Assembly: GCF_003258605.2 (NCBI RefSeq)
Contig: NZ_CP031264.1
Coordinates: 4,960,001 to 5,024,000 of the forward strand
DNA: 64,000 nt
Direction of reading: 5' to 3'
Origin: Peterkaempfera bronchialis
GTDB lineage: Bacteria > Actinomycetota > Actinomycetes > Streptomycetales > Streptomycetaceae
Shown here: positions 7,389-15,456 of the stretch, piece after piece
Numbering within the stretch: the stretch's first letter is position 1
Layout of the letters: each line of letters starts with the position of its first letter
Translations under genes and position numbers: made by a program
Notes under the pieces: model-generated
Database searches by the model: none
What the model saw: only the letters and a program-made list of their open reading frames with translations
Told to the model about the DNA's origin: nothing

Positions 7389-9294
7389 CCGCAGGCAGCA
7401 GCACAGGCAGCAGGCGTCGACCCCGGCCCGGCCCGCACGGCGGGCCGGGACTCTCGCGGTGGTGACGCCGTGGTACCCGTGCCCGCAGCGCCCGCACGCG
7501 GGGTCGTTCGTGAGGACCGCGACCGCCGCGGTGGCGGAAGGTTTCGCCCGGGTGGAGGTCCTCAACGGCGAGGACTGGCCGTCGGCCGGCGGGGAGTTCC
7601 GCCACGACCTGGTACGCACCGCCTATGAGCGGCTGGCCGGACCGGTCGGCGCGGCCCGGGTGCCGGTGGTGCCCGAGACCACCCCCGAGGGGTGGCGGCT
7701 CACCAGGGTCCCGGTTCCGGTGCGGCCCCCCGCGCTGTACGCGGAGTGGGCGCGGGCGCATGAGAGCGCGCTGCGCGCGGTGCTGCCCGGCGGCCGGATC
7801 GACGCCGATGTGGTGCACGGCCACACCGGTGTCTACGGTGGCTGGGTCGCCTGCCGGCTGGCCCGGCCGGGGGCGCGGGTGGTGGTCACCGAGCATGCCT
7901 CCTTCCTGCCCAGCGTGCTGCGGCAGGCGCCGTCCCGCGAGCTGTACCGCGAGGTGGTGGAGCGGGCGGACGCCTTCCTCTGCGTCAGCCCCTGGCTGCG
8001 GGAGCGCCTGGCCCAGTCCTTCCCGGAGCACGAGGGGAAGTTCCGGGTGGTGCCCAATGCGGTGGATGTGGCGTCGATCCCGGTGCGGCCCGAGCCGGTA
8101 CGGGAGCTGCGCCGCTGGCTCTTCGTCGGCAACCTGGTGCCGGCCAAGGGCGTACCGCTGCTGCTCACCGCGTTCGCGGCGGCCGTGGCGGACAACCCCA
8201 GGCTGGAGCTGACCCTGGTCGGGCCGGGCAACGCGGAGGCCGTCCGGCGGCGGGCCGCCGAGCTGGGCGTGGGGCATCAGGTGGTGGTGCGCGGGCCGGT
8301 GGAGCCCGGCGAGGTCTTCGGCATCATGCATGACCACGACCTGCTGGTGCATCCGAGCACCTTTGAGACCTTTGGGATGACCGTGGTCGAGGCGGTGGCC
8401 ACCGGCCTTCCGGTGCTGGTCACCCGGTGCGGTGGGCCGGAGCAGACGCTCGCCGGGCTGGAGGGTGTCGCCGGGCGGCTGGTGGACCTCGCCGACGACC
8501 CCGGGCCGCTGCTGGACGGCTACCGGCGGCTGGCCGCCGCCGTGGACCGGCTGGACCCGGCGCGGGCCCGGGCCGCCATCGAGCGGCGCTATGGGCTGGC
8601 CGCGATCGGCGCCCGGCTGAGTAACTGTTATACGGGCGTGGCCGGTGGCTCGGACCGGCGCGATGGCGGCGGGGCTGGTGGGTCGGCTCGGAGCGGCGGC
8701 GGGGCTGGTGGTCCGGCTCGGCGCGGCGGCGGCGGCGGGTCCGGGACCGGGACCGGCGCCGTGGTGTTCGGCGGGCCGGTCGCCGGGTCGGCGGCCGTGG
8801 ACGGCCTGCCCGCCCTCCCGTACCACCCGGAGCAGCCACCCGCCGCCGAGGACGGGGCGGTGCTGCTGCTGGCGCTGGGCGGCACCCGGCTGCGGGCCGT
8901 GGTGGAGGACGCCCGCTTCCTTGCCGAGCGCGGGGTGCCGGTGGTGGTGGCCGCCGCCCGCCGGGAGGTGGCGGAGGCGGCGGCGGAGGACCCCCGGATC
9001 TGGGTGCTGCGGCTCCCCTCCGGTGACGGCCCGCTGGGCGCGTGGCGGCTCTGGCGCCTCGCCCGGGGCGGGCTGCCCGCACTGCTCCGCCACGGGCCCC
9101 GGCCGAGGATCGCCGAGCTGGTGGTGTGCGACGCCCCCGCCACGGCCTTCGCCTGGCACCTCGCCAGGTCGGCCCCGGCGCTGCCGCTGCGCTGGTGCGT
9201 GGAGCGCGCCGGGTACGCCGGGCGCACCCGACCGCCAGGCCCGCCCGAAGCCGGGCACGGCAGCCGCTCGGATGTACCGGAGCCGGTCCGATGA
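7378..9294 (+). CDS. GT4-like glycosyltransferase with extra C-terminal domain
   Basis: 638 residues, about 200 longer than a normal GT4 enzyme. Residues 1-415 are the transferase: VTPWYPCPQRPHAGSFVR, then VHGHTGVYGG, TEHASFLPSVL, FVGNLVPAKGVPLL and HPSTFETFGMTVVEAVATGL with the donor-binding Glu. Near residue 415 a patch of rare AT-containing codons (AGT AAC TGT TAT) is followed by a Gly/Ala/Ser linker, then an extra domain of about 140 residues from AVLLLALGGTRLRAVVEDA to FAWHLARSAPALPLRW. That domain resembles the whole of the next gene product (LLLALNTRRVAAVCEDA ... TAWHLGRSHPRLEI). GTG start inside the end of the previous gene; the stop overlaps the next ATG (ATGA). The role of the extra domain is unknown. 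Confidence 0.85.
   Translation: MAADRRQQHRQQASTPARPARRAGTLAVVTPWYPCPQRPHAGSFVRTATAAVAEGFARVEVLNGEDWPSAGGEFRHDLVRTAYERLAGPVGAARVPVVPETTPEGWRLTRVPVPVRPPALYAEWARAHESALRAVLPGGRIDADVVHGHTGVYGGWVACRLARPGARVVVTEHASFLPSVLRQAPSRELYREVVERADAFLCVSPWLRERLAQSFPEHEGKFRVVPNAVDVASIPVRPEPVRELRRWLFVGNLVPAKGVPLLLTAFAAAVADNPRLELTLVGPGNAEAVRRRAAELGVGHQVVVRGPVEPGEVFGIMHDHDLLVHPSTFETFGMTVVEAVATGLPVLVTRCGGPEQTLAGLEGVAGRLVDLADDPGPLLDGYRRLAAAVDRLDPARARAAIERRYGLAAIGARLSNCYTGVAGGSDRRDGGGAGGSARSGGGAGGPARRGGGGGSGTGTGAVVFGGPVAGSAAVDGLPALPYHPEQPPAAEDGAVLLLALGGTRLRAVVEDARFLAERGVPVVVAAARREVAEAAAEDPRIWVLRLPSGDGPLGAWRLWRLARGGLPALLRHGPRPRIAELVVCDAPATAFAWHLARSAPALPLRWCVERAGYAGRTRPPGPPEAGHGSRSDVPEPVR
8655..8745 (+). repeat. Imperfect tandem repeat coding the Gly/Ala linker
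   Basis: Two diverged units built around GGCGGCGGGGCTGGTGG and CGGCTCGG encode GGAGGSARSGG and GGAGGPARRGG between the transferase and the extra domain. Boundaries are approximate. Confidence 0.55.
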
Positions 9295-9959
9295 CGGCCC
9301 CGGCGCCCGCCTCCTCCACCGACACCGACACCGACACCGACACCGCCTCCACCGACACCGGCCGTCGGGTGCTGCTGCTGGCGCTCAACACCCGGCGGGT
9401 GGCGGCGGTCTGCGAGGACGCGCAGTTCCTGCTGGACCGGGGGATCGGGGTGGACCTGCTCATGGTCAACCCGGCGCCCTGGGAGGCCGCCGGACTGCCC
9501 CCGGCCGTGCGCTGCTGGTCGCTGCGCGCGGGCGAGGGGAGGCATCCGCTGCCCCGCAGTGAGCGGCTGCTGGTCTACCGCGCCCCGCGCAAGGCCCTCG
9601 GGCTGCTGCGGGAGGCGGCCGAGCCGCACTACGGCCGCCCCGACACCGGCCGCGCCCTGGAACTCGCCGTCGGCATGGCGGTCCGCGTCCACGCCCGGCT
9701 CGCGGACGGCTTCCACCAGCGGGTCTTCATCCGCGGCTACCGGGTGGTCCGCCCCTATCTGCTGTGGCGGGTGGCCCGCCGCGACCCCGGCGAGGTCCTG
9801 GTCTCGGAGACCACCGAGCGGGCGGTGGTCTATGACACCTACGCCATCCCCACCGCCTGGCACCTGGGCCGCAGCCACCCCCGGCTGGAGATCTCGCTCG
9901 GTCTCGACCGGGCCCGGTACGAGGCACCGTCGGGCGGTACCGGGGAGGCGGCGGGATGA
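9291..9959 (+). CDS. Protein of unknown family related to the preceding C-terminal domain
   Basis: 222 residues from the ATG that overlaps the previous stop; the frame is open further upstream but the ATGA overlap and context favour this start. I do not recognise the family. After a Thr/Asp-rich repeat (DTDTDTDT) comes RRVLLLALNTRRVAAVCEDA, a beta-strand/helix start like a nucleotide-binding fold, and near the C-terminus TAWHLGRSHPRLEISLGLDRA. Both stretches align with the extra domain of the upstream transferase. No signal peptide or membrane segment is evident. It overlaps the exporter permease gene (ATGA at 9956), so it probably acts with glycan assembly or export, perhaps as a transferase partner or a degenerate transferase N-domain. 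Confidence 0.7.
   Translation: MTAPAPASSTDTDTDTDTASTDTGRRVLLLALNTRRVAAVCEDAQFLLDRGIGVDLLMVNPAPWEAAGLPPAVRCWSLRAGEGRHPLPRSERLLVYRAPRKALGLLREAAEPHYGRPDTGRALELAVGMAVRVHARLADGFHQRVFIRGYRVVRPYLLWRVARRDPGEVLVSETTERAVVYDTYAIPTAWHLGRSHPRLEISLGLDRARYEAPSGGTGEAAG
9318..9347 (+). repeat. Hexanucleotide tandem repeat (ACCGAC)
   Basis: Four exact ACCGAC units then ACCGCC, coding Thr-Asp repeats at the N-terminus of the unknown protein. Such tracts can vary in copy number without shifting frame. Confidence 0.75.
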
Positions 9960-10834
9960 GCGAGACCGCGATCGGGCCGCAGGCCGTACCCGAACGGCAC
10001 CTGGAGCACCACCTCTTCCGTGCCCAGCGGGCCGGGCTGCCGCAGCTGCCGGTCTACTTCGGCCAGCTGTGGCAGCGTCGGCAGTTCGTCCATGAGATGG
10101 CCCGCAGCACCCTGCGGGCGCAGAACTACACCAGCTTCTTCGGCCAGCTCTGGCTGGTGATCAACCCGCTGCTGCTGGGCTGCGTCTACTACGTGCTGGT
10201 GGACATCCTGGGCGGCGGCACCCACCAGCCCGACTACTTCGCCAAGCTGCTCGCCGGGCTCTTCGCCTTCTACTTCTTCTCCGGCTGCCTGGGCCAGTGC
10301 GCCGGGTCGGTGATCGGCAGCAGCCGCCTGATCATGAACAGCTCGTTCCCCCGGCTGCTGCTGCCGATCACCCAGATCGTCATCGCCTTCATGCGGTTCC
10401 TGCCGTCGATGGTGGTCTTCCTGGTGGTGCACCAGGTGGAGGGGCTGCCCTGGGCCTGGGCGATGCTCTGGGCGCTGCCGGCCTTCGGCTGCCTGGTGCT
10501 GTTCGGCGCGGGGCTGGGCTTTCTGGCCGCGACCGTGCAGGTGTACTTCCGGGACTTCGCCAACTTCCTGCCGTACATGATCAGGATCTGGCTCTTTCTG
10601 TCGCCGGTGCTCTGGGTGCTGGAGGACCAGATCGCCAAGGGCGGCCGCAAGGCGCTGCTGATGTCGCTCAACCCGCTGTCGCCGATGCTCGGCACCTGGG
10701 GCGATGCGCTGGTACGCGGTCGCTTTGTCCATCCCGAGTGGCTGCTCCAGGGCGGCTGCTGGGCGGTGGGCGCCTTCCTGGTGGGCGCCCTGGTCTTCAT
10801 GTGGAGGGAGCGTGAGTTCGCTGTCCGCCTCTGA
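9956..10834 (+). CDS. ABC-2 type polysaccharide/teichoic acid export permease
   Basis: 292 residues with about six membrane segments (for example INPLLLGCVYYVLVDILGG, LLAGLFAFYFFSGCLGQCAG, IVIAFMRFLPSMVVFLVV, LFLSPVLWVLEDQIA, CWAVGAFLVGALVFMW). The N-terminal amphipathic stretch followed by LRAQNYTSFFGQLWLVINPLL is typical of the Wzm/TagG/RfbA permeases that move lipid-linked glycans outward across the cytoplasmic membrane. Starts in an ATGA overlap with the preceding gene and overlaps the ATPase gene by 23 nt. With the ATPase it forms the exporter of this glycan locus. Confidence 0.92.
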   Translation: MSETAIGPQAVPERHLEHHLFRAQRAGLPQLPVYFGQLWQRRQFVHEMARSTLRAQNYTSFFGQLWLVINPLLLGCVYYVLVDILGGGTHQPDYFAKLLAGLFAFYFFSGCLGQCAGSVIGSSRLIMNSSFPRLLLPITQIVIAFMRFLPSMVVFLVVHQVEGLPWAWAMLWALPAFGCLVLFGAGLGFLAATVQVYFRDFANFLPYMIRIWLFLSPVLWVLEDQIAKGGRKALLMSLNPLSPMLGTWGDALVRGRFVHPEWLLQGGCWAVGAFLVGALVFMWREREFAVRL

Positions 10835-11660
10835 GACGGTCACCGCCGGCCGAGGGCCGGCCGCACCGGGGCCGCCCGGCCGGGGCAGGCCCTGGGCGGT
10901 GCAGGTCCGCGACGTCCACATCACCTACCGGGTGCCGCGCGACCCGCGCGCCAACACGCTGCGCTACCGGCTGACCCGGCCCGCCCGGCGGCGCAGCGAG
11001 CTGGTGCGCGAGATCAAGGCGCTGCGCGGCATCTCCATGGATGTGGCGCACGGCACCGTCCTGGGCGTGGTGGGTGCCAACGGCGCCGGCAAGTCCACCC
11101 TGATGCGGGCCGTCGCCGGGATCCTGCCGCCGAGCGGCGGCGAGATCGAGGTGCACGGCCGGATCAGCACCCTGCTCGCCCTCGGCGTCGGCTTCAACGG
11201 CAACCTCAGCGGTCGGGAGAACGTGGTGCTCGGCGGCCTGGCAGCAGGTCTGAACCGCCGTCAGATCGCCGAGCGCTATGAGCAGATCGCCGCCTGGGCC
11301 GACCTGGGCGACTTCATCGACATGCCGATGAAGACCTACTCCTCCGGCATGTACGGGCGGCTCGCCTTCGCGGTCTCCACCCATATGGAGCCCGATGTGC
11401 TGCTCATCGACGAGGCGCTGTCGGCCGGGGACGCCAAGTTCAAGCGCAAGTCGTACGACAAGATCCGCGAACTGGTGGACCAGGCCCGCACCATCTTCCT
11501 GGTCAGCCATGCCGTGGGCACCATCCGCGACCTGTGCGACGACTGCGTCTGGCTGCATCGCGGCCGACTGATGATGCGCGGCGACCCGCAGCAGGTCACC
11601 GCCGCCTACATCCGCTTCCAGGAGGTCGGCGAGGACGCCGTCGTCCTGGAGGACGTCTGA
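10812..11660 (+). CDS. ABC-type polysaccharide/teichoic acid export ATPase
   Basis: 282 residues from GTG 10812, chosen because GGAGGG lies 4 nt upstream; the frame is open earlier. Walker A GANGAGKST at residues 88-96, signature YSSGMYGRLAF, Walker B VLLIDEAL and the switch His in FLVSHAV are present. The YSSGM form of the signature and the long N-terminal extension (DVHITYRVPRDPRANTLRYR) are typical of Wzt/TagH exporters. There is no long C-terminal carbohydrate-binding domain, so substrate choice may not depend on a Wzt-C module. It powers the permease encoded just upstream. Confidence 0.93.
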   Translation: MSSLSASETVTAGRGPAAPGPPGRGRPWAVQVRDVHITYRVPRDPRANTLRYRLTRPARRRSELVREIKALRGISMDVAHGTVLGVVGANGAGKSTLMRAVAGILPPSGGEIEVHGRISTLLALGVGFNGNLSGRENVVLGGLAAGLNRRQIAERYEQIAAWADLGDFIDMPMKTYSSGMYGRLAFAVSTHMEPDVLLIDEALSAGDAKFKRKSYDKIRELVDQARTIFLVSHAVGTIRDLCDDCVWLHRGRLMMRGDPQQVTAAYIRFQEVGEDAVVLEDV

Positions 11661-11695
11661 CCCGAGATCCACCAAGCCGAGGCGGTGCCACGACC

Positions 11696-12889
11696 ATGAG
11701 CCACCCCGCAGCGGACCGCACCCCCGGCGACCGGCCGGCCGCGCTGCCCGCCCCGGTCGACGTCTCGCTGCTCACCAGCGGCCACCATGTCGCCGACGCC
11801 CGGCTGCACCGGCACTGCGCCGCGCTGCGCCGGGCCGGCCTCTCGGTGGAGGTGCTGGCGCGCGGCCGGGCGGCGGACGCACCACCCGGCGTGGACTTCC
11901 GGCCGATCGAGTCCGGTGGCCTGGCCCGGCGCGGACTGCACGCCCTGCTGCTGCCCACCCGGGCGCGCGGCCGGGTGCTGCTCACCCTCGACCCCGACCT
12001 GGTGCCCGCCGCCCGGCTGCACCGCGCCCTCTGCCGGCCACTGCCCGGTGCCCGCCGGCTGCTGGTCGTCGACGTGCACGAGGACTACCAGGCGCTGCTG
12101 CGCGACCGGGTCTGGGCGCATGGCGCCGTCGGCGCTGCCGCCCGGGTCTGGGCCCGCGCGGCGACGCTGCTCAGCCGCCGCGCCGACCTGACGGTGGTGG
12201 CCGACGAGCATGTGCCGCCCCGCTCCGCCGCCAACCGCCTGGTCGTCCGCAACCTGCCCGACTTCCGGCTGCTGCCCGCCCCGCAGCCGCCCGGCCCGGT
12301 GCCCCGCGCCCTCTATGTGGGCGACATCCGGGGCAGCCGGGGGCTGTGGACGATGCTCGCCGCCGCCGAGGCGGCGCCCGACTGGCAGCTGGACCTGGTG
12401 GGCCCGGTCGCCCTCGCCGACCGCGACCGGCTGCGGGACTGGCAGCGCACCAGCCCGGCCGCGCACCGGGTCCGGCTGCACGGCCGGATGCCGCCCCGGG
12501 CGGCCTGGCGGCTGGCCCAGGGCGCCTGGGCGGGCCTGGCCCTGCTGGAGCCCACCCGGGCCTTTGTGGACTCCGTCCCGTCCAAGGTCTACGAGTACCT
12601 GGCCTGCGGGCTGCCGGTGCTCGGCAGCCCGCTGCCGCGCGCGGAGGAACTGGTCCGCTCCCGGGGCGCGGGCACCGTGGCGGACGGCCCGGAGCAGGCC
12701 GCCCGCATCCTGACCGGCTGGGCGGGCCCGCAGCGGGACGCATACGACCGGTGCCGGGCCGGTGCCGTCCGCTGGTCCGACGAGCACCGGCAGCAGGAGA
12801 GCCCCTACGACGGCCTGGCCGTGGCGGTGGCCGAGCTGCTCGCCGCCGCCCGGCTCCATCCACTGCCCCATCCGGCGGAGGCGGCATGA
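11696..12889 (+). CDS. Glycosyltransferase, GT-B fold
   Basis: 397 residues. N-domain VDVSLLTSGHHVADARLHRH and VVDVHEDYQALLRD; C-domain ALYVGDIRGSRGLWTML, LHGRMPPRAAWRLAQGAWAG and SVPSKVYEYLACGLPVLGSP, the donor-binding loop. The ATG at 11696 is 35 nt after the ABC ATPase stop, with GAGGCGGTG upstream; the frame is open further back into the ATPase gene. The 3-prime end runs into a 24-bp tandem repeat, and its TGA is overlapped by the ATG of a short ORF (ATGA at 12886). Likely adds a residue to the same exported glycan. Confidence 0.85.
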   Translation: MSHPAADRTPGDRPAALPAPVDVSLLTSGHHVADARLHRHCAALRRAGLSVEVLARGRAADAPPGVDFRPIESGGLARRGLHALLLPTRARGRVLLTLDPDLVPAARLHRALCRPLPGARRLLVVDVHEDYQALLRDRVWAHGAVGAAARVWARAATLLSRRADLTVVADEHVPPRSAANRLVVRNLPDFRLLPAPQPPGPVPRALYVGDIRGSRGLWTMLAAAEAAPDWQLDLVGPVALADRDRLRDWQRTSPAAHRVRLHGRMPPRAAWRLAQGAWAGLALLEPTRAFVDSVPSKVYEYLACGLPVLGSPLPRAEELVRSRGAGTVADGPEQAARILTGWAGPQRDAYDRCRAGAVRWSDEHRQQESPYDGLAVAVAELLAAARLHPLPHPAEAA

Positions 12890-12936
12890 GCACCGCCGGC
12901 GGAGGCGGCATGAGCACCGCCGGCGGAGGCCGGATG
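12874..12936 (+). repeat. 24-bp tandem repeat across the transferase stop codon
   Basis: Two exact copies of a unit that begins GGCGGAGGCGGCATGAGCAC (12874-12897 and 12898-12921) and a third partial, diverged copy. Each unit carries a purine-rich GGCGGAGG followed by ATG, so the array repeats a start signal. Confidence 0.85.
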
Positions 12937-12987
12937 AGGCGGGCTCCGCACCGAGACCCCGAGCCGACGACGACCTGGACGACATGA
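12886..12987 (+). CDS. Short ORF, possible coupling leader peptide
   Basis: 33 codons, starting in ATGA overlap with the transferase stop and ending in another ATGA overlap (12984-12987). The product begins MSTAGGGG, is repeated once because of the 24-bp tandem repeat, then is basic and Thr-rich. No family is recognised. Its likeliest role, if translated, is to carry ribosomes through the gap toward the dehydrogenase gene. It may equally be non-coding debris of the repeat expansion. Confidence 0.35.
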   Translation: MSTAGGGGMSTAGGGRMRRAPHRDPEPTTTWTT

Positions 12988-13070
12988 CGGAGGTGGCCGC
13001 GATGCGCGGGCGAGACCAACAGCTGATCCCTGCGGCCCGGCCGACCGCCCCCGGCGGGGGCCGGCGATGA
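12984..13070 (+). pseudogene. Relic of an aminotransferase start, still an open 28-codon ORF
   Basis: From 12989 to 13039 the DNA matches the ribosome binding site and first codons of the aminotransferase at 4638-4687: GGAGGTGGCCGC is identical, then 32 of 38 bases agree, and the peptide contains LIPAARP where the aminotransferase has PIPAARP. After that the similarity stops. The ORF starts in ATGA overlap with the previous short ORF and ends in ATGA overlap with the dehydrogenase (13067-13070). Probably what is left of a second aminotransferase gene, now perhaps used as a translational coupler. Confidence 0.6.
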
Positions 13071-14119
13071 CCGCCACCGCCCCGACCGGGGCCACCGGGC
13101 GCCGTACGCTGCGGGCCGGACTGATCGGCCTGGGCGCGATGGGCCGCAACCACGCGCGGGTGCTGCGCGAACTCGACGGTGTGCAGCTGGTCGCCACCGT
13201 GGACCCGGCCGGTGACCGGAGCGGCGCCGCACGCGGGGTGCAGGTGCTGCACACCGTGGCCGAGCTGATCGCGCTCGGCATCGACTACGCCGTGGTGGCC
13301 TGCCCCACCGCGCACCACGAGGAGGTCGGCCTGGAGCTGGCCGCCAACGGGGTCTGCGCGCTGATCGAGAAGCCGCTGGCCCACTCGGTGGCCGCCGCCG
13401 AGCGGCTGGTGGACGCCTTCGAGGCGCGCGGCCTGGTGGCCGGGGTCGGCCACATCGAGCGGTTCAACCCCGCGCTGCAATCCCTGCGGGCCCGCCTGGA
13501 GACCGGCGAGCTGGGCGAGGTCTTCCAGGTGGTGACCCGCCGCCAGGGACCCTTCCCGCACCGGATCGCCGACGTCGGCGTGGTCAAGGACCTGGCCACC
13601 CATGACATCGACCTCACCGCCTGGGTGACCGGCCAGGAGTACGCCTCGCTCGCCGCCCGCACGGTGAGCAAGAGCGGCCGCCCGCACGAGGACATGGTGG
13701 CCGTGGTCGGCGAACTCTCCGACGGCACCGTGGTCAGCCACCTGGTCAACTGGCTGAGTCCGCTCAAGGAGCGCTTCGCCGCGGTCACCGGCTCGCACGG
13801 CTGCTTTGTCGCCGACACCCTCACCGCCGACCTCACCTTCTACGCCAATGGCGCGGTGACCACCGAGTGGGAGGCGCTGCGCGCCTTCCGGGGCGTCGCC
13901 GAGGGCGACATGGTCCGCTATGCCATCCCCAAGCGGGAGCCGCTGCTGGTGGAGCATGAGCGCTTCCGGGACGCGGTCGAGGGCAAGCCGGGCGACATCG
14001 TGACCCTGCGCCAGGGGCTGCGCACCGTGGAGGTCTCGGCGGCGGTGCTGGAGTCGGCGCAGCAGCGGACCACGGTGGCCGTACCGGCGCGGATCCCGGA
14101 CGAGCCGCAGCCGGCGTAG
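13067..14119 (+). CDS. Gfo/Idh/MocA-family sugar-nucleotide dehydrogenase
   Basis: 350 residues. The Rossmann motif GLIGLGAMGRNHARVL near residues 20-35, VVACPTAHHEEV and the EKPLA motif (ALIEKPLAHS) define the family; VGHIERFNPALQSL and KDLATHDIDL match WlbA/WbpB-like UDP-GlcNAcA 3-dehydrogenases, which oxidise the 3-hydroxyl so that an aminotransferase can act. This specific role is inferred from the neighbours (aminotransferase, 2-epimerase, 6-dehydrogenase). The ATG overlaps the stop of the relic ORF. It converges with the epimerase gene, leaving only 3 bp between stops. Confidence 0.9.
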   Translation: MTATAPTGATGRRTLRAGLIGLGAMGRNHARVLRELDGVQLVATVDPAGDRSGAARGVQVLHTVAELIALGIDYAVVACPTAHHEEVGLELAANGVCALIEKPLAHSVAAAERLVDAFEARGLVAGVGHIERFNPALQSLRARLETGELGEVFQVVTRRQGPFPHRIADVGVVKDLATHDIDLTAWVTGQEYASLAARTVSKSGRPHEDMVAVVGELSDGTVVSHLVNWLSPLKERFAAVTGSHGCFVADTLTADLTFYANGAVTTEWEALRAFRGVAEGDMVRYAIPKREPLLVEHERFRDAVEGKPGDIVTLRQGLRTVEVSAAVLESAQQRTTVAVPARIPDEPQPA

Positions 14120-14122
14120 CGG

Positions 14123-15232
14123 TCAGGAGGTGCCGGACAGCTCCCGGCGCCGCAGGTGCTCGGCGAGTACCTGCGCCACCCGTCCGGCCGCCCGGCCGTC
14201 GCCGTAGGGGGCGGCGGTCGGCTGCCGGGGGGCGGGCCGGGCGGCGGTGGCCGTCCAGGCGGCGGCGGTGAGCAGCTGGGGGTCGGGTACCAGGGCGTTC
14301 CAGCCGCCGGCCAGGGTCTCCGGCCACTCGGTCTCGGGGCGCAGCGTGGTGCAGGGCCGACCGAGCAGGTACGCCTCCTTCTGGAGGCCGCCGGAGTCGG
14401 TGACCACCCCGGCGGCGCCCAGCACGGCCGCGACCAGCTCCGCGTACGGCAGCGGCCGGCCCACCCGTACGGCGCCGCGTGCCAGTTCCACGCCGTGCTC
14501 CCGGGCGCGGGCCAGCAGCCGGGGGTGGGCCAGCAGGGCCACCGGCAGTGGCAGCGCCGCCAGCGCGTCGGCGAGGGCGGCGAGCCGCTTGGGGTCGTCG
14601 GTGTTCTCCGCCCGGTGCACGGTGGCCACCAGGTACGGCCGGTCGGGGGCGATGCCCTCGGGCAGCGTGGGCACCCGCCGCTCGGCCTGTACGGCGTCGC
14701 GCACCCGCAGGCAGACGTCCACCATCACATCGCCGACCAGGACCGAGCGTTCCGCCAGCCCCTCGGCGGCCAGGTGGCGCATGGCCTCGGCGGTGGGGGC
14801 GAGCAGCAGGTCGGCGGCGTGGTCGGTGAGCACCCGGTTGTGCTCCTCCGGCATCCGCCGGTTGAAGGACCGCAGGCCCGCCTCCAGGTGGGCGACCGGC
14901 AGCTGCTGCTTGACCGCCGCCACCGCCCCGGCCAGCGTCGAGTTGGTGTCCCCGTACACCAGCACCCAGTCGGGGCGCTCCGCCGCCAGCACCGGGTCCA
15001 GTGCGGCCAGTACGCCGCCGGTCTGCACGCCGTGGCTGCCCGAGCCGATGCCCAGGTGGACCTCGGGCGCGGGGATGCCCAGGCCGGTGAAGAAGACGTC
15101 CGAGAGGTCGGCGTCATAGTGCTGCCCGGTGTGGACGATCACATGGCGGTGGCCCGCCTGCGACAGTGCCCCGGCGACGGGGGCGAGCTTCACCAGCTGG
15201 GGCCGGGCCCCGACGACGCTGAGGACCTTCAC
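14123..15232 (-). CDS. wecB: Non-hydrolysing UDP-N-acetylglucosamine-type 2-epimerase
   Basis: 369 residues from GTG 15232, with GGAGGAG upstream. KVLSVVGARPQLVKLAPV, HTGQHYD and TDSGGLQKEA are family hallmarks. The variants LGIGSGSHGVQTGGVL, VYGDTNSTLAG and EAGLRSFNRRMPEEHNRVLTD are closer, as I recall them, to the WbpI branch (2-epimerase acting on diacetamido-glucuronic acid nucleotides) than to classical WecB, which has GDTTTT. So the product may be a mannuronic rather than a simple ManNAc nucleotide; this needs a phylogeny. Encoded opposite to the dehydrogenase and divergent from the 6-dehydrogenase at 15457. Confidence 0.9.
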   Translation of the reverse strand: MKVLSVVGARPQLVKLAPVAGALSQAGHRHVIVHTGQHYDADLSDVFFTGLGIPAPEVHLGIGSGSHGVQTGGVLAALDPVLAAERPDWVLVYGDTNSTLAGAVAAVKQQLPVAHLEAGLRSFNRRMPEEHNRVLTDHAADLLLAPTAEAMRHLAAEGLAERSVLVGDVMVDVCLRVRDAVQAERRVPTLPEGIAPDRPYLVATVHRAENTDDPKRLAALADALAALPLPVALLAHPRLLARAREHGVELARGAVRVGRPLPYAELVAAVLGAAGVVTDSGGLQKEAYLLGRPCTTLRPETEWPETLAGGWNALVPDPQLLTAAAWTATAARPAPRQPTAAPYGDGRAAGRVAQVLAEHLRRRELSGTS

Positions 15233-15456
15233 GGCGGGCTGCTCCTCCGGGCGGGGGGTACGGGAACGCCCTCACGCTAGGCGGGCCCCGCGCGGCCCGG
15301 GGCCCGGCCACGCCGCGCGGCCCGCCGCCGTCCCCCGGACGCCGCGCCCGGGAGGCCGGGTCCGGGCCCCCGGCCGACAATCGCAGGGGAGCGGGGCCGC
15401 TGACGGGTGCCGCTGACGGGTGCCCGGCTCGGCCCGGGGCGTGGAGGGAAGCAGCC

